Below, piece by piece: positions 1 to 7,263 of a stretch of 11,411 nt of DNA. The notes under the pieces were generated by a model. The model was not told the DNA's origin and searched no databases. It was given only the letters and a program-made list of their open reading frames with translations. The DNA comes from Clostridiales bacterium (GTDB taxonomy: Bacteria > Bacillota > Clostridia > Monoglobales > Monoglobaceae), in NCBI GenBank assembly GCA_016303265.1, contig JAEDLZ010000040.1, positions 1 to 11,411 on the forward strand, written 5' to 3'. The translations under genes and the position numbers were made by a program. Every line of letters begins with the position of its first letter. The stretch's first letter is position 1.

Positions 1-2842
1 CGGACAGGATTTTGCTGCGGCGAAAGGTGAGATAGGCGTAGGCGAGCCTGTCGGAGCGTCCCACCCTGCCTCTGAGCTGATAAAGCTGCGAAAGACCGAG
101 ACGGTCGGAATCCTCAATGATAATTGTGTTCACATTGGGAATGTCAAGCCCTGTTTCGATTATGGTGGTGCATACAAGAATGTCGATTTCGCCCTCATAA
201 AGCTCCATCATAATTGACTCAAGCTCGCTCTCCTTCATTTTGCCGTGTGCAACGGCAACACGGGCGTCGGGTATCATGGCGGAAATGTCGTCTGCAACGC
301 CGTAAATGCCCGAAACGCGGTTGAAAAGATAATATACCTGCCCTCCCCTGCCGATTTCCCGGTTTATCGCTTCCCGTATAACCTCACGGTCGTATTCCAG
401 AACATAGGTGGCAACGGGGTAGCGTTCACCCGGAGGCTGTGTAATAACGCTCATATCCCTTATTCCGGACATTGACATATGGAGAGTCCGGGGAATCGGT
501 GTTGCCGAAAGGGTCAGAACATCTATCTCCCGGCGCAGCTCTTTTATCTGCTCCTTGTGCTTGACCCCGAAGCGCTGCTCCTCATCGATTATAAGCAGCC
601 CGAGATTTTTATATTCAACGCCCCTTTGCAAAAGCTTGTGCGTACCGATAACTATGTCAATTTCCCCGGATTTAAGCTCTTTTATAATTGACTTTTGCTC
701 TGCCGCCGTGCAGAATCGGGAAAGCATTGCAATTTTTACGGGGAAGTTCTTCATTCTTTGGCGGAATGTGGCAAGGTGCTGGCTTGCAAGGATGGTGGTG
801 GGGACAAGATAAGCAACCTGATAGCCGTTCATGACTGCTTTGAAGGCGGCCCGCATAGCCACCTCGGTTTTGCCGTAGCCCACATCGCCGCAAAGAAGTC
901 TGTCCATAGGCTGCGGTTTCTCCATATCAGCCTTAATCTCTGCAACGGCGGTAAGCTGGTCGTCGGTTTCCTCATAAGGAAAATCCGCCTCAAACATTCT
1001 CTGCCACTCATCGTCCTCTCCGCACTGCACGCCCTTTATCGATTCCCGGCTTGCGTAAAGGGCAATAAGCTCATCTGCAATGTCCTCGCAGGACTTTTTG
1101 ACCCGCTGTTTGGTTTTCGACCAGTCTGCGCCGCCGAGGGAGTTAAGGCGAACAGACGCCCCTTCGCGCAGAATGTGCTTATAAACAAGTCCCAGCTGGT
1201 CGGTGGGAACATAGAGGATGTCGTTTCCTTTATATATAAGCTTCAGATAATCACGCTTAACACCGCCTGCGTCAAGCTGAACAGTGCCTGCGTATTTGCC
1301 GATGCCGTGGTTCTGGTGCACGACAAAATCGCCCACGGAAAGGTCTGTGAAGCTGTTGATTCTGTTCCGTTTATCAACCTTTGAGCGGCGCTTTTTCTTT
1401 TTGCTGCCGCCGAAAATTTCACGGTCGCTTATAACAACGGTCCTGATAAGCGGATACTCAAATCCCCGTATTAAGCTCCCGCAGCAAACGACAATTTGTC
1501 CGCCGGAGGGAAGCACTTCGAGATCTTTTGCATAGTTTGCCGTAAAGCCTTCGTCCTCAAGCTGACGGCAAAGATTTTCGGCACGGCTCTGAGTTCCCGC
1601 AAGGATAATAATTTTGTAATTGCCCTTGCGGTATGAAGCGAGTGCGTCGTAGAAAAATTCAATTTTTCCGTGGTAATCGTTTATGCCTTTTGATGTAACA
1701 TTTATAATTTTTTTCGGCTTATAATCGGGGCAGGAGCAGGAGATACTGCTCATTCCCACAAGAGGAAGCCCCGACAGGAGGCGCCTGATTATGTCGGAAT
1801 ATTTTTCACGGTAGCGAAAGTTGGTTTTGGGAATAATCCCACGCTCCAGCAAGGATTTTATATCCTCGGCAAACAGTTCCTCCTCCGATTTTTCTTTTTC
1901 AAAAAGCCGCCCCGGGTCATCTAAGAATACAATATAATCCTCTGTCAGATAGTCCGTAACCGTCACGCCGTTTTTGTATAAAACGGGAATATATTTGTCA
2001 ATGGACGGAAAGCGGATACCCTCCTCAACTCTTTCGCAGTCACGGCGGAGAATTTTGGATAAATTCTGCTTTATCTCGTCATCGGATTTTGCCGCCTTTG
2101 CCGCCTCTCGCTTTAAAAATGAGATAAGCTCCGAGCGTTTTTCCTCGGTCAGAATAATTTCCGACGCAGGCGTAAGATATGCCTTGTCGGCATTTTCTAT
2201 TGTCCGCTGGCTTTCGGGGGAAAAAATCCTCACGGAGTCAATTTCCGTGTCAAAAAGCTCAATGCGGTAGGCGTAATCCTCACAAGGGGAATAAAAGTCG
2301 AAAATTCCGCCCCGTATACTGCACTGCCCGGGACCGTCAACCTGCTCCTCAAAGGTATAGCCTAAGGTAAGAAAAAGCCGGCGAAGCTCGTCTAAATCAA
2401 CATCATCACCGACTGCGAGAGTGCGGCTGAATTTTTTGTAAAGCTCCTTTTCGGCGGTCAGAGCGCACATCGCCTTTGAGGTGGTGACAATGTGACATTT
2501 TTCCTGAGGAAATGTCAGCGCGCGAAGTACGGTGAGCCTCTGTTTTTTTATATCCTGTCCTGCCGCCTCAACATCATAAAAGAGAAGGTCAGAAGATGGG
2601 AAATATAACACCCGGTTTTTTGAGAAAAAGCTCAAATCCTCATAAAGCCTGAGCGCCGCCGCCTCGCTTTCCGCAACGACAAACGCACTGCGGTCAAGCT
2701 TTTCCGCCGCACAGGAAATAAAATGGGCACGGACAGAATCAGCCACACCCATAATGTTTATCGGAGTTATTTTATTTTTTATTGAGTCGCAGAGTTCGGT
2801 AAAATCCGCAAGCTCTTCTGCTATACTTAAAAACCCGTTCAT
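1..2842 (-). CDS. mfd: Transcription-repair coupling factor Mfd (3' end outside window)
   Basis: Mfd is an ATP-driven DNA translocase that removes RNA polymerase stalled at DNA damage and recruits UvrA for nucleotide excision repair. 947 codons are visible from the ATG at 2842; family members are usually about 1150-1180 aa, so roughly the last 200 residues (end of translocase domain 2, TRG motif, C-terminal D7) lie beyond base 1. The frame is open throughout. Seen: UvrB-like N-terminal part (about 1-330); RNA-polymerase-interaction (CarD-like) domain starting near VGDFVVH at 503-509; Walker A GDVGYGKT at 652-659; DEEQ box at 753-756; SATPIPRTL motif III near 780; motif VI QLRGRVGR at 922-929. 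The start is preceded by a modest ribosome site (ACAGG, about 8 nt upstream). It lies 150 bp downstream of pth on the same strand, and probably shares its transcript. Identification is secure. Confidence 0.97.
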   Translation of the reverse strand, partial: MNGFLSIAEELADFTELCDSIKNKITPINIMGVADSVRAHFISCAAEKLDRSAFVVAESEAAALRLYEDLSFFSKNRVLYFPSSDLLFYDVEAAGQDIKKQRLTVLRALTFPQEKCHIVTTSKAMCALTAEKELYKKFSRTLAVGDDVDLDELRRLFLTLGYTFEEQVDGPGQCSIRGGIFDFYSPCEDYAYRIELFDTEIDSVRIFSPESQRTIENADKAYLTPASEIILTEEKRSELISFLKREAAKAAKSDDEIKQNLSKILRRDCERVEEGIRFPSIDKYIPVLYKNGVTVTDYLTEDYIVFLDDPGRLFEKEKSEEELFAEDIKSLLERGIIPKTNFRYREKYSDIIRRLLSGLPLVGMSSISCSCPDYKPKKIINVTSKGINDYHGKIEFFYDALASYRKGNYKIIILAGTQSRAENLCRQLEDEGFTANYAKDLEVLPSGGQIVVCCGSLIRGFEYPLIRTVVISDREIFGGSKKKKRRSKVDKRNRINSFTDLSVGDFVVHQNHGIGKYAGTVQLDAGGVKRDYLKLIYKGNDILYVPTDQLGLVYKHILREGASVRLNSLGGADWSKTKQRVKKSCEDIADELIALYASRESIKGVQCGEDDEWQRMFEADFPYEETDDQLTAVAEIKADMEKPQPMDRLLCGDVGYGKTEVAMRAAFKAVMNGYQVAYLVPTTILASQHLATFRQRMKNFPVKIAMLSRFCTAAEQKSIIKELKSGEIDIVIGTHKLLQRGVEYKNLGLLIIDEEQRFGVKHKEQIKELRREIDVLTLSATPIPRTLHMSMSGIRDMSVITQPPGERYPVATYVLEYDREVIREAINREIGRGGQVYYLFNRVSGIYGVADDISAMIPDARVAVAHGKMKESELESIMMELYEGEIDILVCTTIIETGLDIPNVNTIIIEDSDRLGLSQLYQLRGRVGRSDRLAYAYLTFRRSKILS

Positions 2843-2992
2843 ACTTATTACCTGTTATTGATTTTCGTTATTATTATTATCGCCCTTTGCCGCCTGTTTA
2901 CGGCGCAGGTTTTATTTATCCGCTTGCTGCCGAATAAGACTTCTGATGATTTTGGCAGATGCTTTTGTTTATAATTTTATACAGCCGTTTAT
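2843..2992. other. pth-mfd intergenic gap
   Basis: This 150-bp AT-rich gap holds no recognisable gene and no convincing terminator or promoter, so mfd is probably reached by transcription from pth. It contains a short (TTA)n run at about 2869-2880, close to the mfd start, and only weak 4-bp inverted repeats. Bacillus has a small gene (fin) at this place, but no equivalent reading frame is seen here. Confidence 0.5.
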
Positions 2993-3556
2993 TTATCCGT
3001 TGAATTTGGACATGGTTTTCTCCACGCCGACGGTGATTATACTTTCAACTGCGTCGGCGGCCTTTATAACTGTCTGAATAAGAACCTCTGTTTCTGCTTT
3101 TGAAAATTTGCCGAGAACAAAATCTGCCAAATCGCAATCAGGGTCGGGCGGCGCGCCTATGCCGATTTTTATTCTGGGGAAAACATCAGTACCAAGCTGA
3201 TAGATAATGCTTTTCATACCGTTATGTCCGCCGGCGCTTCCTTTTCCTCTGAGGCGAAGCTTGCCGAGGGTCAGGGAAATGTCGTCATATATTATAATTA
3301 TATGTTCGTCGGGGATTTTATACCAATCGCGAATCTCGCGGATACTCTCTCCGCTTAAATTCATAAATGTCTGAGGCTTTGCAAGAATTACTCTTTCGCC
3401 GCCGATTATTCCCTCGCCGAAAACCGCCCTGAATTTTTCCTTATTAAATTTAATGCCGTATTTTGCGGCTATGGCGTCGGCAGCTTCAAAGCCGATATTG
3501 TGGCGGGTTGACACATAGTCCCGCCCCGGGTTGCCAAGCCCTGCTATAATATACAT
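2993..3556 (-). CDS. pth: Peptidyl-tRNA hydrolase
   Basis: Pth hydrolyses the ester bond of peptidyl-tRNAs that drop off the ribosome, recycling tRNA; it is essential in most bacteria. The product is 187 aa, normal for the bacterial Pth family. Visible family motifs: GLGNPG near the N terminus with Asn9, catalytic His19 in RHNIGF, FMNLSG with Asn66, YDD with Asp91, and GGHNG with Asn112; these match E. coli Asn10, His20, Asn68, Asp93 and Asn114 by family knowledge. The ATG start has GAGG about 11 nt upstream. It sits 135 bp downstream of glmU and 150 bp upstream of mfd, all on the same strand, an order conserved in Firmicutes. No missing residues or disruptions were seen. Confidence 0.97.
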   Translation of the reverse strand: MYIIAGLGNPGRDYVSTRHNIGFEAADAIAAKYGIKFNKEKFRAVFGEGIIGGERVILAKPQTFMNLSGESIREIRDWYKIPDEHIIIIYDDISLTLGKLRLRGKGSAGGHNGMKSIIYQLGTDVFPRIKIGIGAPPDPDCDLADFVLGKFSKAETEVLIQTVIKAADAVESIITVGVEKTMSKFNG

Positions 3557-3581
3557 ATTTCAATCATTCCTCGCCCGGGCA

Positions 3582-3603
3582 GAGCAAAGCGTAAGCCTTG
3601 CTC
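3582..3603 (-). other. Hairpin in the pth leader
   Basis: On the minus strand, GAGCAAGGC pairs with GCTTTGCTC across a TTAC loop: nine base pairs, one of them a G-U. It ends about 26 nt before the pth start and overlaps the end of the left direct repeat copy. No T-run follows, so it is not a standard terminator. It might stabilise or process a glmU-pth message (inference). Confidence 0.5.
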
Positions 3604-3634
3604 CGCCTTATTACTTCATCTGACAATTATCAAT
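3595..3634 (-). repeat. Direct repeat, copy 1 (glmU-pth gap)
   Basis: 40-nt copy of an imperfect tandem-type repeat. On the minus strand it contains TTGTCAGATGAAGTA and CGGAGCAAGGC. Compared with copy 2 at 3649-3683 it has a 5-nt insertion and about three substitutions. The left part resembles a TGACA/TGTCA inverted repeat. Function unknown. Confidence 0.75.
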
Positions 3635-3648
3635 ACCAAAGGTTCTCT

Positions 3649-3683
3649 GCCTTGCTCCGATACTTCATCTGACAACTGTCAAT
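3649..3683 (-). repeat. Direct repeat, copy 2 (glmU-pth gap)
   Basis: 35-nt copy of the same repeat, 14 nt from copy 1. On the minus strand it begins ATTGACAGTTGTCAGATGAA, includes a TGACA-GT-TGTCA near-palindrome, and ends CGGAGCAAGGC. It begins 9 nt after the glmU stop codon. Confidence 0.75.
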
Positions 3684-3691
3684 GCATAAAT

Positions 3692-5050
3692 TTATCTGTC
3701 TTTTGGCTTAACCCAGTCCTCTTTGTTGACCTGCTTAGCCCTTGCTATTGCCAAGGCGTTTTCGGGAACTTCATCGGTTATGGTTGAGCCTGCGGCGGTA
3801 AATGCGCCGTCCTTAACGGTAACGGGTGAAACAAGATTTGTGTTGCAGCCGATAAATACATCGTTGCCGATAGTGGTTCTGTGCTTGCTTATGCCGTCAT
3901 AGTTTACCACAACGGTTCCGCAGCCGAAGTTGACATTTTTGCCTACATCGGCGTCCCCCACATAAGTAAGATGGGCAACCTTTGTGCCGTCGTCAATATT
4001 TGCGTTTTTGATTTCAACGAAATCGCCGATTTTAATATTGTTGCCCACCTTTGAATTTGGGCGCATATAAGCAAAGGGCCCCACGCTTACATTGTTCCCT
4101 ACCTCACTTTTAGTTAGTACGGACTTTATAACTTCGGTATTGTCGCCGATTTTTGTATCGGTTATTTTGCTGTCGGGACCTATAATGCAGCCGCAGCCGA
4201 TAGCCGTGCTGCCTTCAAGAATTGTGCCGGGATAGATAATTGTGTCGATTCCCACCTTAACATCGCAGCCGATATAGGTTGCGGCGGGGTTTATAACCGT
4301 AACGCCGCCAAGCATTATGCGCTCAACATTTCGCCGGTTTAAAACCGCCTCTGCCTGAGCGAGCTGAATACGGTCGTTAACTCCGAGAATCGACTCAAAA
4401 TCGACAATTTCTGCGCCTACATTCTCATTGTCCTTTAAGAGAATTTCTATTGTATCCGTCAGATAGTATTCACCCTGGGCATTATTGTTTGTAAGCCTTG
4501 AAAGGGCATGGCGGAGCTTTTTAATATCGAAAAAGTACATTCCCGAATTGATTTCGGAAACCTCAGCCTCCTTGGGAGTGGCATCCTTTTGCTCAACAAT
4601 TTTTGTGAGCTTTTCCCCGTTGCGGATAACCCTGCCGTAGCCGAAAGGATTCGGCGCAATAGCCGTTATAACCGTTGCGGCTCTGCCTGCGTTTATATGC
4701 GATTTAAGGGCGGCTTTAAGGCTTTCTCCGTCAATAAGCGGAGTGTCGCCGCAGAGAACCATAACGATTCCTTCCTTGTCCTTAATCGGCTCAATGCCCT
4801 GCATAACCGCATGGCCTGTGCCTTTTTGCTCAAGCTGATAAGTATATAAAACAGAATCTTTAAGGTATGCCTTAACATCGTCCGCCTTATGCCCCACAAC
4901 AACGATGTTTTCCTTAATTCCAACAGCCGATGCGGCAGAAATAACATGGTCGATAAGAGCCTTCCCGCCCGCTTTTTGGAGCGGCTTTGCGGTGTTTGAC
5001 TTCATTCGCTTTCCCTCGCCCGCCGCTAAAATAATACTGTAAATATCCAT
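3692..5050 (-). CDS. glmU: Bifunctional UDP-N-acetylglucosamine pyrophosphorylase / glucosamine-1-phosphate N-acetyltransferase
   Basis: GlmU makes UDP-GlcNAc, the precursor of peptidoglycan and teichoic acids: it acetylates glucosamine-1-phosphate with acetyl-CoA and couples the product to UTP. The 452-aa product (numbered from the ATG at 5050) has both halves. The N-terminal pyrophosphorylase carries LAAGEGKRMKS at 8-18, LCGDTPL with Asp102 and GVNDR with Asn225 (metal ligands by homology). The C-terminal half is a left-handed beta-helix of hexapeptide repeats (about 250-440) with AHLTYVGDA, whose His360 is the expected acetyltransfer base, and VVNYDG. An in-frame TTG two codons upstream (5056) is also possible, but the ATG gives the usual family N terminus and lies about 10 nt from AAGG. 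It is separated from fba by a terminator and followed by pth. Confidence 0.97.
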   Translation of the reverse strand: MDIYSIILAAGEGKRMKSNTAKPLQKAGGKALIDHVISAASAVGIKENIVVVGHKADDVKAYLKDSVLYTYQLEQKGTGHAVMQGIEPIKDKEGIVMVLCGDTPLIDGESLKAALKSHINAGRAATVITAIAPNPFGYGRVIRNGEKLTKIVEQKDATPKEAEVSEINSGMYFFDIKKLRHALSRLTNNNAQGEYYLTDTIEILLKDNENVGAEIVDFESILGVNDRIQLAQAEAVLNRRNVERIMLGGVTVINPAATYIGCDVKVGIDTIIYPGTILEGSTAIGCGCIIGPDSKITDTKIGDNTEVIKSVLTKSEVGNNVSVGPFAYMRPNSKVGNNIKIGDFVEIKNANIDDGTKVAHLTYVGDADVGKNVNFGCGTVVVNYDGISKHRTTIGNDVFIGCNTNLVSPVTVKDGAFTAAGSTITDEVPENALAIARAKQVNKEDWVKPKDR

Positions 5051-5095
5051 AACCAATCAACCTTTCCTCATCTTATTCTTCATTTATAAATTAAG

Positions 5096-5127
5096 AAAAA
5101 ATCCGTCCGTAATCAGACGGATTTTTT
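5096..5127 (-). terminator. Rho-independent terminator after fba
   Basis: A perfect 12-bp inverted repeat: AAAAAATCCGTC (5096-5107) and GACGGATTTTTT (5116-5127), with an 8-nt loop. The hairpin ends in a T-run and begins about 10 nt past the fba stop, so on the minus strand it should end the fba message before glmU. The A/T arms make it symmetric, so it could work both ways, but no plus-strand gene ends here. Confidence 0.85.
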
Positions 5128-5137
5128 AAAGGTAAGT

Positions 5138-6001
5138 TTATGCTTTGTTTATAGAACCGAAAAGCTCCATCTTTTCCTTAACGGTAACCTTGATAGCTTC
5201 AAATCCCGGAGCTAAGAGCTTTCTCGGGTCAAAGCCCTTGCCTTCAAGATCCTTGCCTGCCTCAATATATTTTCTTGTGGCTTCCGCAAAGGAAAGCTGA
5301 CATTCGGTATTAACATTTATTTTTGAAACGCCTAGAGAAATTGCCTTTTTAATCATGTCGGCAGGAATCCCCGTGCCGCCGTGAAGAACCAAGGGCATGG
5401 GTGATGTTATCTTTTCAATTTCGGCAAGAACATCAAAGTTAAGCCCTGCCCAGTTTTCGGGATATTTGCCGTGAATATTGCCGATACCTGCGGCAAGAAT
5501 ATCAACGCCCAAATCCGCAATCTGCTTACATTCGGCAGGGTCGGCAACCTCGCCGCTGCCGACAACGCCGTCCTCTTCGCCGCCGATTGCGCCTACCTCC
5601 GCCTCAACGGAAATGCCCTTTGCGTTTGCAAGAGCGATTATTTCCTTTGTTTTTTCGATATTTTCCTCTATACCGTAGTGCGAACCGTCAAACATAACGG
5701 AAGAGAAACCGGCTTCGATAGCCTTCTTAGCGCCCTCATAGCTGCCGTGGTCAAGGTGGAGAATAACCGGAACGGTAATATTAAGCTCATCAACCATGCC
5801 GTTAACCATAGCCGCAACCGTTTTATAGCCGCACATATATTTGCCCGCGCCCTCGGAAACACCGAGAATAACAGGTGAGTTACATTCCTCGGCGGTGAGA
5901 AGAATAGCCTTTGTCCATTCAAGGTTGTTAATGTTGAACTGACCAATGGCGTATTTGCCCTCTTTTGCCTTTTTAAGGGCTTCTTTTGCGTTAACTAACA
6001 T
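5138..6001 (-). CDS. fba: Class II fructose-1,6-bisphosphate aldolase
   Basis: This zinc-dependent aldolase interconverts fructose-1,6-bisphosphate with dihydroxyacetone phosphate and glyceraldehyde-3-phosphate in glycolysis and gluconeogenesis. The 287-aa length fits the shorter Bacillus-type class II enzymes. Seen: LHLDHG at 81-86 with catalytic Asp84 and zinc ligand His85; EAEVG at 133-137; GGEEDGV at 140-146; NIHG with His177; LHGGTG with His207; and NVNTE at 229-233, which belongs to the phosphate and substrate site. The start has an ideal GGAGGA 6 nt upstream. Its own promoter (6045-6073) and a terminator right after the stop suggest a single-gene transcription unit. Related tagatose-bisphosphate or ketose-bisphosphate aldolases share this fold, so substrate is inferred; the central-metabolism role is the likeliest. 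Confidence 0.92.
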   Translation of the reverse strand: MLVNAKEALKKAKEGKYAIGQFNINNLEWTKAILLTAEECNSPVILGVSEGAGKYMCGYKTVAAMVNGMVDELNITVPVILHLDHGSYEGAKKAIEAGFSSVMFDGSHYGIEENIEKTKEIIALANAKGISVEAEVGAIGGEEDGVVGSGEVADPAECKQIADLGVDILAAGIGNIHGKYPENWAGLNFDVLAEIEKITSPMPLVLHGGTGIPADMIKKAISLGVSKINVNTECQLSFAEATRKYIEAGKDLEGKGFDPRKLLAPGFEAIKVTVKEKMELFGSINKA

Positions 6002-6044
6002 AAATAATCCTCCGTATTTGAAATTTAATAATCATCTAACCTAT

Positions 6045-6073
6045 ATTGTACACCATTTTCAGGTAATATTCAA
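6045..6073 (-). promoter_or_regulatory. Sigma-A-type promoter of fba
   Basis: On the minus strand: -35 TTGAAT (6068-6073), a 17-nt spacer and -10 TACAAT (6045-6050). It leaves a leader of about 35 nt that ends in the GGAGGA ribosome site of fba. Both boxes match the consensus at five of six positions. Confidence 0.75.
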
Positions 6074-6091
6074 TAGAAAAACCAAATTTTA

Positions 6092-6919
6092 TCAAGATTT
6101 TTTAATCGCATGATAATAATAAAGGTACTGTTGGGCAATCCCCGCATATGCGCCGAACTTTTCTGCGGCGAAGGCGTCAATATCCTTTTCGTCAACTCCG
6201 TATTCCTCTTTCATAATACGCTTTATCCAGACATCTTTAGGAAAGGTTTTGTATCGCTGCATTGCAAAAAGAAGTATGCAGTCCGCAACCTTTCCGCCCA
6301 CGCCCTTTATCTTCATAAGCTCAGCCTTTGCGTCGTTGTCGGGCAGGGTCTTGATTTTTTCCAGGTCAATTTCCCCCGAGGCGACCTTTTTTGCCGCATC
6401 AAGTATGTATTTATCGCGAAAGCCCGCCCTGATTTCGGCAAGGTCGGATATATCAAGGGCCGCAAGCGTTTCGGGAGTGGGAAAACCGTAATATTTCTCA
6501 TTGTCAAACTCGATTTCATCGCCGTAAAGGGTGCAGAGCTTATCAATAATTTTTTGTATCCTCGGAATATTGTTGTTTGAGGAAATTATAAAAGAAACGA
6601 TAGTTTCCCATAAATCCTGATGAAGAATTCTTATCCCGTATCCTGCACTCATGCACCTGCTGAGGACAGGGTCTTTTGAAAAGGTATTTTCGATTATATT
6701 ATAATCCGTTGAAAAGCTCAGATAATGGCTCCAGTATACCAAATCCGAATTGGAGCTTTCCAGAAAAATTGTATTTTCGCCTGCATAGTACATTTTTGCG
6801 GCGTGGTTTTGGACAACCCCGCGGAAAACCCCGTCCTTGTCCTTTTTCCAGCGAAAGCACTGTCCGCAGAGAAAGGTGTCGTCAAGCTTAAAGTGGTCTA
6901 TATTATGTAATTTTATCAT
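6092..6919 (-). CDS. ogg: 8-oxoguanine DNA glycosylase / AP lyase (OGG1-type)
   Basis: A base-excision repair enzyme of the HhH-GPD superfamily that removes 8-oxoguanine from DNA and can nick the abasic site. The 275-aa product is collinear with OGG1-type proteins of clostridia: an N-terminal domain with LDDTFLCGQCFRW at 12-24, then a helical glycosylase domain containing ISSNNNIPRI near 112-121. The helix-hairpin-helix is KIKGVGGKVADC (203-214), with catalytic lysine Lys210, followed by FPKDVW with Asp229, matching human OGG1 Lys249 and Asp268 by family knowledge. AlkA-type glycosylases lack that lysine, so OGG1 is favoured. The ATG at 6919 follows a modest GGAAAGG site. It lies 90 bp upstream of fba, which has its own promoter, and is divergent from the transporter gene. 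Confidence 0.92.
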   Translation of the reverse strand: MIKLHNIDHFKLDDTFLCGQCFRWKKDKDGVFRGVVQNHAAKMYYAGENTIFLESSNSDLVYWSHYLSFSTDYNIIENTFSKDPVLSRCMSAGYGIRILHQDLWETIVSFIISSNNNIPRIQKIIDKLCTLYGDEIEFDNEKYYGFPTPETLAALDISDLAEIRAGFRDKYILDAAKKVASGEIDLEKIKTLPDNDAKAELMKIKGVGGKVADCILLFAMQRYKTFPKDVWIKRIMKEEYGVDEKDIDAFAAEKFGAYAGIAQQYLYYYHAIKKS

Positions 6920-6987
6920 AAAATTCCGAGCCTTTCCGTCCGCAAGTCATTAACATTTGCCGTCCTGCCGGCGGACAAAGCAAGACG

Positions 6988-7016
6988 CATATATTCTTAA
7001 AATATGCCGTTTGCAA
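6988..7016 (-). promoter_or_regulatory. Possible ogg promoter
   Basis: On the minus strand: TTGCAA (7011-7016), a 17-nt spacer and TATATG (6988-6993), about 70 nt before the ogg start. The boxes are partial matches to sigma-A consensus, so this is the best candidate rather than a firm call. Confidence 0.4.
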
Positions 7017-7133
7017 ATTTTAAGGAGTGATTTTAACAGTATTTTATCACATAATGTCGATTAAATCAAGATACGGGCGGAGGTTTTTGTGTTTAAGCCG
7101 GATTAAGGCTCATATATATTAAAGACGAAATTC

Positions 7134-7162
7134 TTGACAAACATGAGATTTTGTGATATGTT
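7134..7162 (+). promoter_or_regulatory. Strong promoter of the CDF transporter
   Basis: A perfect -35 TTGACA (7134-7139), a 17-nt spacer and an extended -10, TGATATGTT with the core TATGTT at 7157-7162. Transcription should start near 7169-7170, at the first base of the leader hairpin. Confidence 0.8.
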
Positions 7163-7169
7163 TTTCTTT

Positions 7170-7263
7170 GATATAAGGCGCTTTGCGTGGGTTTTATATC
7201 GGCGGCTTTATTTTGATTGCCATGGGGATAAAAATTCTTCCGGAAAATTTGGGAGTGATATAA
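7170..7263 (+). promoter_or_regulatory. Possibly structured 5' leader of the CDF gene
   Basis: The predicted transcript carries a 94-nt leader. GATATAA (7170-7176) pairs with TTATATC (7194-7200), and between them GCGC/GCGT can form an inner stem over a TTT loop. A second inverted repeat, AAATT-C-TTCCGGAA-AATTT (7232-7250), ends directly against the Shine-Dalgarno GGGAG (7251-7255), 8 nt before the ATG. This could allow control of translation, but I could not match it to a known metal riboswitch such as yybP-ykoY or NiCo. Function is inference. Confidence 0.4.

Larger units (their letters stand above)
6920..7263. other. Divergent intergenic region between ogg and the CDF transporter
   Basis: A 344-bp AT-rich stretch with no gene seen on either strand. 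It contains the likely ogg promoter (6988-7016, minus), a small inverted repeat TTTGCCG...CGGaCAAA at 6956-6979 in the ogg leader, the transporter promoter (7134-7162, plus), and the 94-nt leader of the transporter. The stretch between the two promoters (about 7017-7133) shows only a weak AGCC/GGCT repeat and AT-rich sequence. Confidence 0.6.

Noticed and set aside
695..1384. 229-aa plus-strand open frame
   Set aside because: It lies wholly antisense to mfd, whose motifs are clear, and the translation shows no family motif or ribosome site; it is a shadow frame.
1..2842. Truncated mfd as a pseudogene
   Set aside because: The frame is open to the window edge and motif VI is intact, so the missing C terminus is due to the window boundary.
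7170..7263. Known Mn (yybP-ykoY) or NiCo riboswitch in the CDF leader
   Set aside because: I could not find the conserved core of either class by eye, so only a generic structured leader is reported.
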